Assembly (NCBI GenBank): GCA_030522415.1
Contig: CM060105.1
Location: forward strand, 20,148,777 to 20,212,776
DNA length: 64,000 nt
Origin: Channallabes apus
Lineage: Eukaryota; Chordata; Actinopteri; Siluriformes; Clariidae
Reading direction: 5' to 3'
A program made the translations under genes and the position numbers. This document shows positions 12,240-25,000 of this stretch, piece after piece; the first letter of the stretch is position 1, and each line of letters opens with the position of its first letter. The notes beneath the pieces were generated by a model. That model saw only the letters and a list, made by a program, of their open reading frames with translations. It searched no databases and had not been told where the DNA came from.

Positions 12240-12530
12240 GTGCGGCTGCGTTTGGGTGAATTGGCTGATCTGTCACGGCAAGTGTTGTTTATGAGTGTAT
12301 GGTGGCTCCCTCTCGTCCGACTCATGCACCGAGCTCATTCCAATGGCCGTAAAATCCACAATTGCTCCGATTCATCACGGAATTAGCAAGGATGTGACAG
12401 CGGGCACAAAGCGGCTCTGCACTACTGCAGGTGCAGCATGTGAGAGCCAGGCAGAAGCAGATGCAAAAAAACCTCCTCAAATGAGCTGGAGGTGTGCATG
12501 TGAATGTGGAACGCGAGGGTTTTTATAGCT
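12240..12530. other. unique GC-richer stretch, possible conserved non-coding DNA
   Basis: No repeat signature and no recognisable protein. Composition differs from the AT-rich flanks. Speculative. Confidence 0.2.
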
Positions 12531-12714
12531 TGCTGGGGTGACATTTGATTGGTCCCCAAAGGGTATTAAAAAATACATGCATACAATTACATGAGTTGCT
12601 GAGGTTATAGTTAGGTTTTGCTTCATCTTTAGTATATTGTTACTCAGCTGCATTAATTAATATCCTTGTAAGTTCTTTCCATTATTTATTTACAATTTTC
12701 ATCTTATTATATGC

Positions 12715-12715
12715 T

Positions 12716-12800
<85 letters not shown>

Positions 12801-12809
12801 TTTTTTTTC
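12715..12809. repeat. A-tract / (AT)n / T-tract compound repeat
   Basis: About 16 A, then about 25 AT units, then about 27 T. The whole can fold on itself as a perfect hairpin. Confidence 0.95.
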
Positions 12810-12964
12810 CAGGTACATCAGTCTAGGCTGATTGGTTTTTACAGATCACCCATGTTTTATGAATGTGTGTATGAGAGTGTGTTTGTGCCCTGCATTTTGT
12901 AATTTGTACTTGGTTACCATAATTACAGTTTGTTACTTTTCTAAAGTTAAAGTTAAGATCAATA

Positions 12965-13305
12965 ATCATCCATTCATTCATCTTCTATACCACTTTTCCT
13001 TTATACAGTATATGGGGGCTGGAGTCTATCCCAGGAGACCTTGGGCACAAGGTGAGGTACATCATGATACAGTATAAGACATAATGTGCTCATTCACACA
13101 CTACAGGCAATTTGGGAAAACCAATTAACCTAATCTGCATGTCCTTGGACTGTGGGAGGAAACAGGAGGACACGGAGGAAACCCACCAAGCAGGGTGAGA
13201 ACATGCAAACTCCATGCACACAGAGACGGGAATCGAGCCTGGCCGGGAATCGAACCCGGACCCTGGAGGTACAAGGCGACAGTGCTAACCACTACACCAC
13301 CTGAA
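12965..13305 (-). mobile_element. tRNA-headed SINE copy with duplicated box B
   Basis: Minus orientation. The ATTCATTCATC start is the complement of the tail; GGGAATCGAGCCTGGCCGGG followed by AATCGAACCCGG shows the box-B segment twice, as in the copies at 50551 and 57836. Confidence 0.8.
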
Positions 13306-13309
13306 ATAC

Positions 13310-14085
13310 CACAAGTGCCGCCTGAAAAAAGACATATAAGCACTAATTCATTTCCTAAGTCTGCTACATCAAAGCATTTTCACACATTCAATAGAGACCT
13401 GGGGCAACATAACGGTGAGCCATAGACAATAGACAACATACACCCATAGAACTGAAGAGGGAACTGAACCCGCAACCCTGGAGGTGAAATTTGATGGTGT
13501 TACCACTAAGCAGTGCTGCTGATTATTGGGTCATGTTTTTTTTGTATTTGTTAAAGGCATCTGTCAAGAAATTCTCTGCTCAGAAGAAATAAAAATTTTA
13601 GCATTTAAAGACAAAAACAAGACAAAAATACTACAATGAATCAATCGAGACAAAGCAGTGTCTTTTTTTTTTTTTTTTAAATAAACTTTTCATTTATGGA
13701 TTGAAATACGCAGCTTCTATCCAAAAAGAAAAATGGAGAACGGCTGATGCCCATGCGTTGCCCAACCTTGTGTCAGAAAATGTAACATTTTTATTATTCC
13801 TTCGGTCTACACAAATTCTTTTTTTTTTTTTTTTTTTAAATCTTTGTGATAATTGAATGATTAGTTCTGTTTATATAACACCTGTCTGGTCTGAAAGTCA
13901 GACTGTCTGAACTCTCACCACCGAAACACTTCATCATGAATCTGAAAGCGGCTGAATGGCTTGACTGCCTGGCATCCTGTTAAAGGCTATGAAATGAAAG
14001 CCGTATCTCAGGCATTCAGTGCGCAAAAAATAAATAAAGAAATAGATAGATAAACAACGTGTCACCTATAAAAATAAATAAATGG
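13310..14085. other. intergenic, no gene seen
   Basis: Poly-T tracts near 13663 and 13820. A short box-B-like piece at about 13455-13520 may be another SINE remnant. Confidence 0.4.
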
Positions 14086-14089
14086 TGCC

Positions 14090-14560
14090 CTCTCCCTACC
14101 TGTTCCCCGTCTAATATAAAAGGGAACGCTGCTGATCTCTCCCAGTGCACCAGGAGGGACGGAGGGAGGAGAGGAAGGAGTGAAGCCACGAGCATTAGGA
14201 TCTGCTGGAGCACAGTCAAACTGGCACCCGCAGTCAAAGCTGACTGAGGCTGACTGGCATCACGCTCGCATCTGCACCGTCCGTGATAACGCTTCATTAC
14301 CATGCATTTATTTGCTCACATTGAAAAGGCTGATTGAAACAAAGAGCGCGTGATGATTTTCTGCTCGATCGTTGCAGCCCGCCTTGAAAAGGGATGGGAA
14401 ACAATAGGGAGTCCTGCCGTCATGCCAAGGCCGAGATGCCAGGCGTGCTGCCTCATGAGACGTCTGAATGTATCCAGGTTGCCTGCTTAAGCGCTTTGCT
14501 GTATACTGTGCTGCATCCTCCTTAGTAAACAAGATTGATTTTATCAACTGCTGAACAAGT
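14090..14560. promoter_or_regulatory. unique GC-richer stretch with a TATA-like box, possible promoter or enhancer
   Basis: TATAAAAGGG at 14115-14124 is followed by repeat-free sequence of higher GC and complexity for about 450 bp. No ORF resembles a known protein. It could be an untranslated first exon of an unseen gene or a conserved element. Confidence 0.2.
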
Positions 14561-15190
14561 TCAAATGCAGCGTTTTAAATGGAATAATATAAATATAAAG
14601 TGCATTTATTTCCTTCAATCGGAGATGACTAGTGCATCCTGTAATACTTAAACTTTTTTTTTTAAAGATTATTTACAAATGAATGACAGATGAAAAAGAA
14701 AACAACAACAATGTTTCGGTAACACACCTACAGTCTTTGGAACTGTACTGTAGAGATGAACACCATTCTTCTGGAAAAGTGTCTCGAAACACAAAATTGT
14801 TGTTTTAATGATGTGTTCAAAAGCACAATCAACCAACGCAGATGATTATTTTATACCCCCCTCTGCGTGATGCTGAGGGCGGCGTCATCTTGGAAGAGAC
14901 CACGCCCACTAGGATAGAAATATTTCATGAGGGCATAAAGAAAAAGAAGTAGTAGTAGTTGCATTTTCTGTCCAAAAGGTGACACAAACGACAATGTTCA
15001 GAAGACAATTCTTATTCATCCTGACGTCCCACTTCTAGTCACACGGAGGCTTTGTGTGTTTCTAGTGAAACAATTGGATGGGTGCATTAATTAAAAGTGT
15101 AACAGGGTGTTTTGGGAGTTTTTAACTCTTATAACTTTGTTCTGTTATTCTGCAATAATCAAAAGTCCTGGTTTGACTTGAACACTCATA

Positions 15191-15700
15191 TACACTACCG
15201 TTCAAAAGTTTTAGATCACTTGCAAATTTCTTTGTTTTTGTTTAGTGATTTATTTTCTACATTCTACAACAATACTGGGGATTTCTAAACTATAAAATAA
15301 CACATATGGAATTAGGTAATTACGTAACAACAACAAAGACAACAGTTAGTTGTTATTTTAAGACACAGAGGTCGGCCTTTCTGTAATAGTTCTTGCAAGA
15401 ACAGTATTGTCAAGTGCATTTGCAAAATCCGTCAAGCACCATAATGAAACTGGCTCTCATGAAGGCCGTCCCAGGAGGACGAGACCAAAACCTACCTCTG
15501 CTGCAGACCAGAAGTTCATTTAGAGTTATCAGCCTGAAAAATGACCAATTAACAGCACCTCAGATTAGAGGCGTTATGAAGTCTTTACAGAGCAGAAGTA
15601 GCAGAAACATCTCAATATCAACTGTTCAAAGGAGATTCATGCATTTTTTGGACGCCTTCAGCAAAACTTTACAATGTAGAAAGAAATAAACATCAGGAAC
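15191..15700 (+). mobile_element. Tc1-like element remnant with deleted middle
   Basis: Left terminal repeat TACACTACCGTTCAAAAGTT, then the DNA-binding part of a Tc1 transposase in broken frames (CAGGAGGACGAGACCAAAAC), then TTTACAATGTAGAAAGAAAT, which belongs to the right terminal region. The final terminus is missing. Confidence 0.65.
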
Positions 15701-17109
15701 CATCATGACTTTAAACTTTAAACCCCAAACTTTAATAGTATGTATTCTAGATAGTAGGAACTTAGTATAAAGGAGTTTTTACATTAATTTAACTCGGTTT
15801 ACTTGATTGATTATCATAAATGTATGAAATATTAGTATACACATATGATTGAATGCAAAGTTTAACATAAAGTTCAACATTCTTTGTATTGATGTGGTCT
15901 AGCTGCAGCACACAGGATCAGCTGGGGAACTTGTTTCCTAAGAGGATTAATTGGTCTTGAATAGGACCTGGGGACGAGGGACATAGCATGCAGGATTACA
16001 CACAGCTTTCAGCTCCCTGACATGAGATATTAAAAAGACAGTTTTACCTTTTATTTTTTCTTGCACACTTCAGTGTGTGTGTGCTCGGTAAATTACTCAG
16101 TGAGAATTAGTACTGAGGTTAAGATTACAGCAATGTGTGTGTGTTTCTCCTTTAAAGCCGATTAGCCGGAATTGAAACAGAGCCAAATCTTCTCCTTTTA
16201 AAAAACAACTGAGTGAAAAAATGAGAGTTGTGTCATTAAGATATCTTGCTGTTTAAGCATGAATTTACATAAACAATCATTCTACTTTTCATATATTCTC
16301 ACACTGGGGGGATCCTTTAACAGTGTGAACAAATAATTACACGCCTAAGCTCTGTATATGATTCATTAAATCAATGATCATTAATGATACACTAAGATAT
16401 GACTATTCTATTTTTAGAGCATTCAAAGCACTGACAGAGAGCTGGATATTTATTTATTTTTTTAAAATTTATTTTAAGATTATATTTTACATTTGTTTAA
16501 AAATTAATAATACTTAAAATAGTTAAATATAAACATCTATATTTAAATAATTATTATTAGTAATATATAAAGGTATACTTTTCTTGCTTATGGATCTATA
16601 CTGCCATCTGGTGGACATCAGACAATTGTTCAAATAAAAGATTTTGTAACCCTAACTGGCTTTTATATCCAAATCTAACCACACTTGGTTTGACTGGCCT
16701 ATACTTTTAACTGTGGATCAACTTTTATGTATCAGCTTCATCCGTTCACATGAAGGACTTTACTTTCACCTTTTATGTCATTGTCCAGATTTTATATGAA
16801 GCAAATAATTAGCGCATGGGTGATCACGGTTTTTTTTTTATTTTATCAAAGTGAAATGTCACAAACGTTAATGCTTAATGCATCTTATCATCATTATAAA
16901 CATAGTTTACCTCATTATTACTTTTTCCATACATACATAAACAATACTTATGTTAAACGAGATTAAATTACTAATGGGAAAAGGTTGAAGTGGTTTAAAA
17001 CTGATGAACCTTTGTTTAGGCTCATACTGGACTTTTCTATCTTCACAGTTGTAAACCAACTTACAAATATTTCAAGGACCCATATTTTACCATTTCTTTA
17101 ACCAGTTAA
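15701..17109. other. intergenic, no gene seen
   Basis: AT-rich. CTGCCATCTGGTGGACATCA at about 16601-16620 is a CTCF-like word also typical of dispersed fish repeats. Confidence 0.4.
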
Positions 17110-17440
17110 CACAGATGGCTGAGCTTTTCTAAAATGTGCGTCAATGCTCCAGCTGAAATACCCCTCAGATGATGCATTTCATGCCTCAAGCTCTCTTTAT
17201 TTTGCTTCTCCTTCAAATGTGCCGTTTCTGTGTCCATGTAAATGAGCTACTGCTAAGGCAATACGCTGGGGGAGGGTATATTCACATATGAGGTCACATT
17301 AGGGAGGGAATCTAACCGAATCAAAACCTTCACCATTGAACAAAATAAGTGAGAAAAGGTGGAAAAAACTAACACGTGCACTCTGGAGACCCTTCTGAAC
17401 ATCTAAAAATTACTAAAAAGTGAATTAAGCATTACGCTAC
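17110..17440. mobile_element. fragment of the 6047-7220 DNA-element family
   Basis: Shares GCTCCAGCTGAAATA, TGGAGACCC.TCTGAA.ATCTAAAAAT and ACTAAAAAGT with the 6047-7220 element. Confidence 0.45.
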
Positions 17441-19381
17441 TGCATGTCCGGATCAGACAAAGAGACAATGTAAAGTGTATAATTAAAATCAGTTAATTAA
17501 TTCACTTGTTAGAGATTCAGCCTAGGACGTTTCTGTTCAACCCGTGCTCATGAATGAATCGAAAAGCATTTCACTAAAGCATCATCAAAGGTAAAAATGG
17601 AAACCATCCGTTTTGCTTGTAAACCAGTTCTTAAAGACCTCTCTTTATACTCCTACAGTATAAAGTGCTGTTATATTAAACTATTTCACACATTAAACTG
17701 AAATATAATAATTCAAATATTACTTACATTACTAATGCATGATTTTTTTTTTTTTAATCTAGTGCTTGAAATGTCCACTTTTTCATAACCGCGTACTGTG
17801 TAAAACGCGTATTCTCACAAACCGTTTGTTTAATCTCATGCAATAAGGCGTTAGTGTCTGGTTTAGTTTAACATGATATAAAAGATTCAATAACCCGTGC
17901 ACAATCATGCAGTCGAGTTGCGTTTAATTTAAGTAGAAGGCAGGTGTTTACAAACAGAATTGCCACAGAATTTATTACAACTGTATCTACCTTCTAGCTA
18001 CACTAATTAGCCATATGGGTGCACTTTGAAGGAATCCAATTACTCACTGTAGCCCATCTGCTGCCGTGTATAATCCCTCAACCACCCTAAACTCTGTCCA
18101 TCAGTGGAAACGGACCGCCACCGAGGGGATATCTGAGTGATGGACTGTTCTTAGCACAGCAATCACACCAACAAGGTAGTGCCTCTGGTACAGAGACGAA
18201 CACAATCAGATATACAGAGCAGTGCAGGACCGGAGCACTGTTGAGAACCACAAGGCTAGATGGTTTCCTGGGCATCTGATTAAAACTAAGGAAACACAAG
18301 CTCGATGTTTTTATGTTTATGAGGGCATGATCAGACAATTTGTGAAAAAATGTCAGCCTACATTATCCAGAATGTAATGTACAGCATCCTTACTAACTGC
18401 CTGGTCAGTGTTGAAGTTATTTACTTACAGCTTCTACAGTACATTGTTTATTATTGCATCTTATTTATATAAAACGTCTCTCAAAAACTCTCATTGTAAA
18501 AAGCTTGCATGACAAGGCGCTGAATGGCTTATCACAACTAACATAAATGAAACACGTAATGAGGATAAAATACATTTCTTTATTATGTTATTATTCAATC
18601 CAGCCTTCGTAAGACACATTTTGAAAACCCTAAAACATATCAAAAGGAAGCAGACATGATTAAGCATTAAACATTCAGTTATACACACACGTACATGTTT
18701 CGTAACGCTCAGCCTCCATGATTACACTTTAAGAACCGCAGCAGCGCCTTTGCTTCGCTCTGGTACCGAGATGATATGATCGGTCCAGTCACAAGTCAAA
18801 TAAACATTAGCACCAGAACACCAAAGATGAAAAGCTGCATACCTGAACTGCCATGGGGTCACATGCGCTGCTCTCAAAACTTTAACAAAAGTACTTAAAA
18901 ATGGTATAAACCCCCATTACTTCTTTGCCATAAACAAAAACATTATGATATCAGATAAATGAGAAAAGCGGTTTGTTGCGTGTCTTGGGCTTGTGCGTGT
19001 CGATGTTCTCCAACTCTATACAACAATGCGCTATACAACTGCAATCCTGCTGATAAGTGCTAGATTTCGATTACATCATTGTACTCCATCTTTTCTTGAT
19101 AATCCAGTATTGCTTTATGGATTTCGTACAGAAAAGATTTGTTTCCTTTCCTGTGATAAACAAGTACACGGGACAATTCCTCAAACAGTTTCAGGATTCA
19201 GTCACGACTTCAGGTAAGGCAGATGAACATGCTATGCAGTTCAGAAAAAAAAAAAAAAAAAAAAGATTTTGTAGCTGCTGCTCATGGAATCATTTTAGTC
19301 TGTAATTATTCTTCTAGTAATTTTAACAGCTCCTTAAAGAAAAACTTCACCCTGAAATCACAGGTTGAAACTGAAACATTT
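17441..19381. other. intergenic, no gene seen
   Basis: No family recognised. ORFs here are short and composition-driven; an A-run lies at 19245-19264. Confidence 0.5.
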
Positions 19382-20308
19382 TACAGTCGCAAGTTTGGAC
19401 ACACTTTCTAATCCCATGGTCGTTCCTCATATTTCTTTCTACACTGTAAAACAATGCTGAAGCTGTCCAAAATATGCAAATCACTTTTTGAACAGATGAC
19501 ACTTATGCTCTAGTAAAGTCTTCATAACGGCTCTGATTTCTGAGGTAACTAGTGACTCTAAATGACCTTTTTTGTTGTTGCTTTCCTGATAAGGTCATCA
19601 TCAGAGACAGTTATCATCATCGTGGTGTTTGATGGTTTCTGAAAATGAACTTGACAATACTGTTCTTGCAAGAACTATTCCAAAACAGCTGACCTTCATG
19701 TTTTACAAAATAACTAACTTCTTGTTACGAAATCACCCAAAACCATAAGTATTACAAGAGCGACTCAAAAATTATTTGCACTCCGACTACATAAAACCTT
19801 CTGTTGGCTGCACTGTCTTATGGAGGACATGTTTTCTTGTGAAGAAATGTGTATAAATGAATAGAGGAGTTCAAGGAATGTTGCACAAGCGTTAGCCATC
19901 AGGAAGCAGCCCGATGCCTGTCTGCGTCCACGGTTGATGACAACATTGAACATACACTTCTGCCCACGTTGCAAAATCTTCACTTTGAACTTCCTTTGAG
20001 CATCCTCTTTATAGTCCTGATCTCGCTTCATCGGACTTTCAACTGTTTGGTCCCCTGATGAAGAAGTGAAGACGGCGGCGCATTTGTGACTCACAGCTCA
20101 GCCTAATACATGTATTTGTTTTACTTTATATGAGGGGACACGTAAGCTTGTTTATTAATTCAAATTCTACAGCCAAAACGTGGATCATTTCCAATTTGTA
20201 GTGCATTGTTTAGAAATCTCGAGCATTTTTCTAGAAAAAAATAAAAAAAATCACTACACGAGATACATTGAATTAAAAGATGTGTCCAAACTTTTGGCTG
20301 GTACTGTA
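19382..20308. mobile_element. Tc1-like remnant with a mariner-like insert
   Basis: Terminal repeats TACAGTCGCAAGTTTGGACA (left) and the complement of TACAGTACCAGCCAAAAGTT (right end at 20308). GACAATACTGTTCTTGCAAG matches, inverted, the element at 15191. Between about 19746 and 20110 sits different sequence in which the plus strand reads DFQLFGPLMKK and, in another frame, DEEVKTAAHL-stop-LTAQP, the C-terminal hallmark of mariner transposases. Confidence 0.55.
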
Positions 20309-20659
20309 GATGAATAAAGAGTTTAGCAAAGCGTTCACTATGACACAGCATCAGCCACAGAGACAGGTATTCTCAAATACAACCGAGATACTGCATGAAA
20401 GTGACAGATTCTCTTACAATGAAATCTGGAAGTTTTTTTTTGCTATGTGTACCACAGTGGAAGCTTAATATTGCCAAACCTAACCAAAAAAAAATAATCC
20501 CTCACTACATTTATGCATGTTCCTGCAAGACTGGTATTAACTTGTATGCAAACAGCATGTTACAGACGTACATCTACAGATGACGTCTCCTCTAACAAGC
20601 TGTTGTGTAAGAGAGTGCTAATGAGCCCAAGGTTAATATCTGAGATTCACAGCAATGTA

Positions 20660-21675
20660 AGGTAAGGCTGTGGAAATAAAGCTTTTATTCGAAGTGACCT
20701 AAAAACAAAAACAAGAGAACAACCGGCATCTAAAGCACAAGGTGTGAGCGAGAAACATTCATTTGGTCTCTGTACAGGCTGAAGCCGAGAGGTACAGTTT
20801 AAACGATTAAAAACCCTGCATGTTAAATCTGACCCTCATTAGCTGGAGAGCACCCTATGTACAGTGAAGGAAAGTGAAGGAAAAAAAAGGAAAAAAGAAA
20901 AAAAAAAAAAAAGTGCTCTGTTTATACAATACGATACAATCAAATGTGGCGCTGAGTGCTTGAGTTGATCACGTACATATGCAGGTATGATGTACATTTA
21001 AAGATTAAATCAAGACTAAATCAACACCTTGTCACCAGAACACTGTTCTCATAAGCATTGAAATCCTTGACAAACGTATATATCTAAATTAATATTTCTG
21101 CATTCTTTGGCTATGATTTCTTTCAGTTTTGATAGATTTATAAAAAAAAAATAAATAAATAAAAAAAAAAACCCACTCATCTCTTACATTTCCCTCCTGA
21201 GTGAACAGAAGGAGAGTAGCTGGACTACACCTCCATCACAGTATCCTAAAATCTCACGCGCACACGCACACACAAAGAAAAGGGAAAGGAAAATACAATC
21301 CAGCTGTCTAATACAGGCTTCAACATCCACTTCAGCTTGGTAGGAAAAAGGGTTTAAAAAAAAAAAAAAAAAAAAAACAGGAAACACTTGAACCAAAACA
21401 GCAGCATCACATTATTTAAGGTACACGCTTTACAAATACGTCTTTGTCATTTTACGCAATCAGTGCATGCAGGTTTATTAGGTGCGTACCATTTAGGAAA
21501 AGCGTAAAAGACGACGACGCCCATGATAAAAAGAACACGCGAGACCAGCTGGAAACCTACATGCAAACAAAAACGTCATAACTACTAGACGTCTGAGGAA
21601 GTAAAGGACGCTGAGGGGGTGTTTACGGTGTAGCTCGGGAGAGCTGCTGTGTTTGGGCTGTAGCTGCTGTGAAAG

Positions 21676-21722
<47 letters not shown>

Positions 21723-21931
21723 TGGACTCCTGGACCGCATCGTTTCGGGTCCCAGGATTAAATAATGGCTATGAAAAACACAGGAGGTAGAAACTCTTCC
21801 TCTTGAGGTCGATCCTCTGTAACATTTCCTCTTCACTGCTGAAGGAATGTTAGATGAAGAGTACGTAAAAGCCTCCCGAGAGTCCCTTACAGTTTATTGC
21901 GATGCTCCGAAACCTATTTTTACTTAAACTT
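20660..21931 (-). other. smap2: probable smap2 3' UTR
   Basis: Follows the smap2 stop codon on the minus strand. An AATAAA-type signal (plus-strand TTTATT) lies at about 20684-20689; a nearer candidate at about 21474 would give a 0.45-kb UTR. The stretch holds a (GA/CT)n tract at 21680-21719 and A-rich runs, with no coding potential. The left border is an inference from the poly(A) signal only. Confidence 0.4.
21680..21719. repeat. (GA)n microsatellite in the smap2 3' UTR
   Basis: About 20 GA units; on the smap2 transcript this is (CU)n. Confidence 0.9.
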
Positions 21932-22045
21932 TCATTTCCATACATGAGAGCCAAGCGTCTGATTAGTGCTGGGAGCTGAGGCTCCGCCCATGGGCTGTCC
22001 GTATCCCGTCATGTGGTTCTGCCCGTAATAGTTCATACCCGCCAT
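21932..22045 (-). CDS. smap2: smap2 terminal coding exon 10
   Basis: Encodes [20 protein letters not shown] to SHVWK then TGA at 21934-21932. Matches the human MAGMNFYGANGMMNYGQSM...MWK end. Acceptor GTTTCAG|ATGGCG. Confidence 0.94.
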   Translation of the reverse strand: MAGMNYYGQNHMTGYGQPMGGASAPSTNQTLGSHVWK

Positions 22046-25000
22046 CTGAAACGCAAAACGTTGTCGGTTAAAGAGGATGTATTGTGTGAGATTCACGTTT
22101 TAATCATGTTGAGAGAAAAACGTTCCCTAAACAAAACATTACTATTGTTGTAACGGCCAGAGATTAAACCAGCTAATCAAGATGTTTCCTCTATTGTGAC
22201 CTCATATACCAAGAGACCTTCCCACTGGTCAATGCTCAGTTTCAGCTCTATCATTTTCTCTACACCACTTTTATGTGCTACAGTAAATAAGCATCAGCCA
22301 GCAGACAGTGTGAAATTGTTAACAGGTCACCTAGCAGTCTTTCGATATTTCCTTTTCCATCTCTGATAGCAATTAGAAGTTAGTGGCTAACCACTAAAAG
22401 CTAACCTAGAGATCTTTATCTCTAGGAAAGCCATTACCAGTTAACCACTAAAAGTCCAACATCCAGAGTTCTTTAGCTATTAGTTGTAACTTTTACATCG
22501 CTACATATTGAAAGCGTCATTGTGAATTAAGGCTTTTACTCATATGGTTTGTTTTGGCTTTTTATTCCTTTCATCAGAAATGTGGGTTGGAACTGGCTGA
22601 AAATGGATGGGAAGTCCTGAGTGTGAATATTTCCGGTCTCTGTGTACTGTGGTTATGAAAATGCATTTCTCAGTGGGCACTCAGGGGCAGTTCATTTAAA
22701 GCTATAGACACAGTGTTTGAGAAAGGTGTGAAACAGAATAATTTTAAAAACAAACAAAACAAAAACAGTATATGACCTTTAAATAACTACTACTGGCACT
22801 TGCCCTTAATTCATTGAAGACGGTATAATTATTTATGCCACAATTATTGATTCTGAGCCCGGGCTGTAAATCAACTAATGGTTTTATATCAGTGTTCATT
22901 TAACATATGTACTGTATAAGTTCCTTATCATAATATAGTAGGTCTAATGAATACATAGATAATGAATAATGAAACTACTAAAGAGATTTTTTTTTTAAAT
23001 AGTGTGTAGTATGTAAATAAAAAATTATATAAAAAAAACCCTCTAAAGACCATCCTGCAAGCAACTATGGGTCATTAAAAGTTTGACTTAATTTTTTTTT
23101 TTTCATTTTGTTTAATAAACAAAGCTATAATGATTAATGATTAACTCTGGTGTGAGTAATAGACTTTACCTATTTGTCACGATATGCTGTCAGTGGGGGG
23201 GGGGGGGGGGGGGTGGTTTTAATTATTTTTCCTATGACAGCACAATACATCATGATTTAATCATTACACGATATCAATATTAGGGTCAAACACATCACAA
23301 TATCCTTTTCTGCTCCAAAACAACATCCTTTACTTAGGTCTTGAATAACATCTGTCTTTGTTACATATAATGTTTTATGGTGCCTTATGAAATAGCGTCA
23401 AGTTACAGTACATCCATTATACACACAGATTTTAGCAAATAGCTCTCACCTGGGTGATGTTCCACTGCAACTGCTGACTCTGCGGCATTGTGTACGCCTG
23501 CTGCTGCGGCAATGCCCCGACACCTCCCATCATGCCCCCCTGGACTCCCATCATGCCCCCCTGCACTCCTGCCATGTAAGGAGAAGGAGTAGCCACTCGT
23601 GCTGTTGCCATCACACCTGGCTGTCCCAGCATGTTCACCTGAGGAGCCATCATGGCTCCAATCATTCCTTGCTGTGCGGCCAAAGCTTGATAGTGCGCGT
23701 AGCTAGGTGCAGGGGCGTATCCCATTTGAGGTGCCCCCATGTACATACCAGCTACAAACACACACACACACACACACACACATCACAATTATGCATCACT
23801 GGCATCTTGGTGTAGAAATCTCCATACCATGTAGTATTTCTTTTTTTGTACCTTTTCTAATAGAAACTTGAGCAGGGTATCAAATTATAAAAGCATCACA
23901 GGCAGTGCTTTCAAAAAGTGATAAGAGGACAGCTAGTAAAATGTTTTCATGAATAAAACACACAGTGTGTGTGTGTTTTTTTTGACTGTAAAAGTGTTTA
24001 ACTGTAATTCTGCATCTTTCCGTACCATTAGCAGCCATGTTGGTCTGAGGTGTTACGCTGCTGTACAGTGACAGGATGGAGTCTTTGGACATCTTCTTGC
24101 TTTCTTCGTTTTTGGCAGGCGGGTCCAGGAAGAGGCTCAGGTTTTCCGGCACTGACGCTGCAGCCCGGCCTTTAGGCATAGAGCTGGGCACAGAGCTGGA
24201 GACAGGCTAGGATAAGACAACAAAAATAAATAAATAAATAAATAACTATTATACACATCAAACTACAACTTCTACAAAAACTTCGTGTTCTCGCTCTTCC
24301 ATATGTATCTCTAAGTTTCTAGGACATGAGAGCCACTGATAACGCCCAGTCTCAAATACTTGGTTCATGTCCCAAACTGCATATAACAAATTAAAGGTTA
24401 CATATTATACTCCATTTTAAACAAGTCTTCGAGCTTTTGTTTCTTCATGCAGACTGCAATCCCATCTGATTGTGAATTTGTGCTAAAATATGTGCCCCCT
24501 TTTAAATATGTCTACATAGTGATAGACCTTAAATATGGTAGGATGCAGTTTGGGGACACGCGCATAAATCCTCCTTGAATGTGCACAGACTTTGAGAGTG
24601 CACATGTTACAAAAAGTTTTTTCCATTAAACACTCAACATTTCCCCCCCAATAGTTCAAAGCTTTTTTACAGGAAACAGTAAACATCAATAATTAAAGTT
24701 CTAATCAGTGAAAGCAGGAGATTAAACACTTTAGTGTGCACAAGGGATTTGTTTCCACTTTTGCTCGCAATTTTATCTTTCATGGTCAAATTGGGGCCAG
24801 GTGTAGCTCAGTGGTTGAGGCATTGGACTACAGTTCGGAAGATCCCAGATTCAAACCCCACAACCACCAAGTTGCCACTGTTGGCCCTTGAGCAAGGCCC
24901 TTAACCCTTAACTGCTCAGATGTATAATGAGATAAAATAAAAATAAATAAAAAATGTAAGTCACTCTGGATAAGAGCATCTGCCAATTGCCTAAATGTAA

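Noticed and set aside
19765..20094. 109-codon minus-strand ORF (RRQASGCFLMANACATF...)
   Set aside because: The antisense strand reads mariner transposase motifs, so this frame is a shadow of a transposon remnant.
24793..24865. tRNA-like sequence with boxes A and B
   Set aside because: It lacks a proper anticodon arm and 3' acceptor pairing and continues into a SINE body with a LINE tail, so it is not a tRNA gene. The same applies to the heads at 11287 and 50551.
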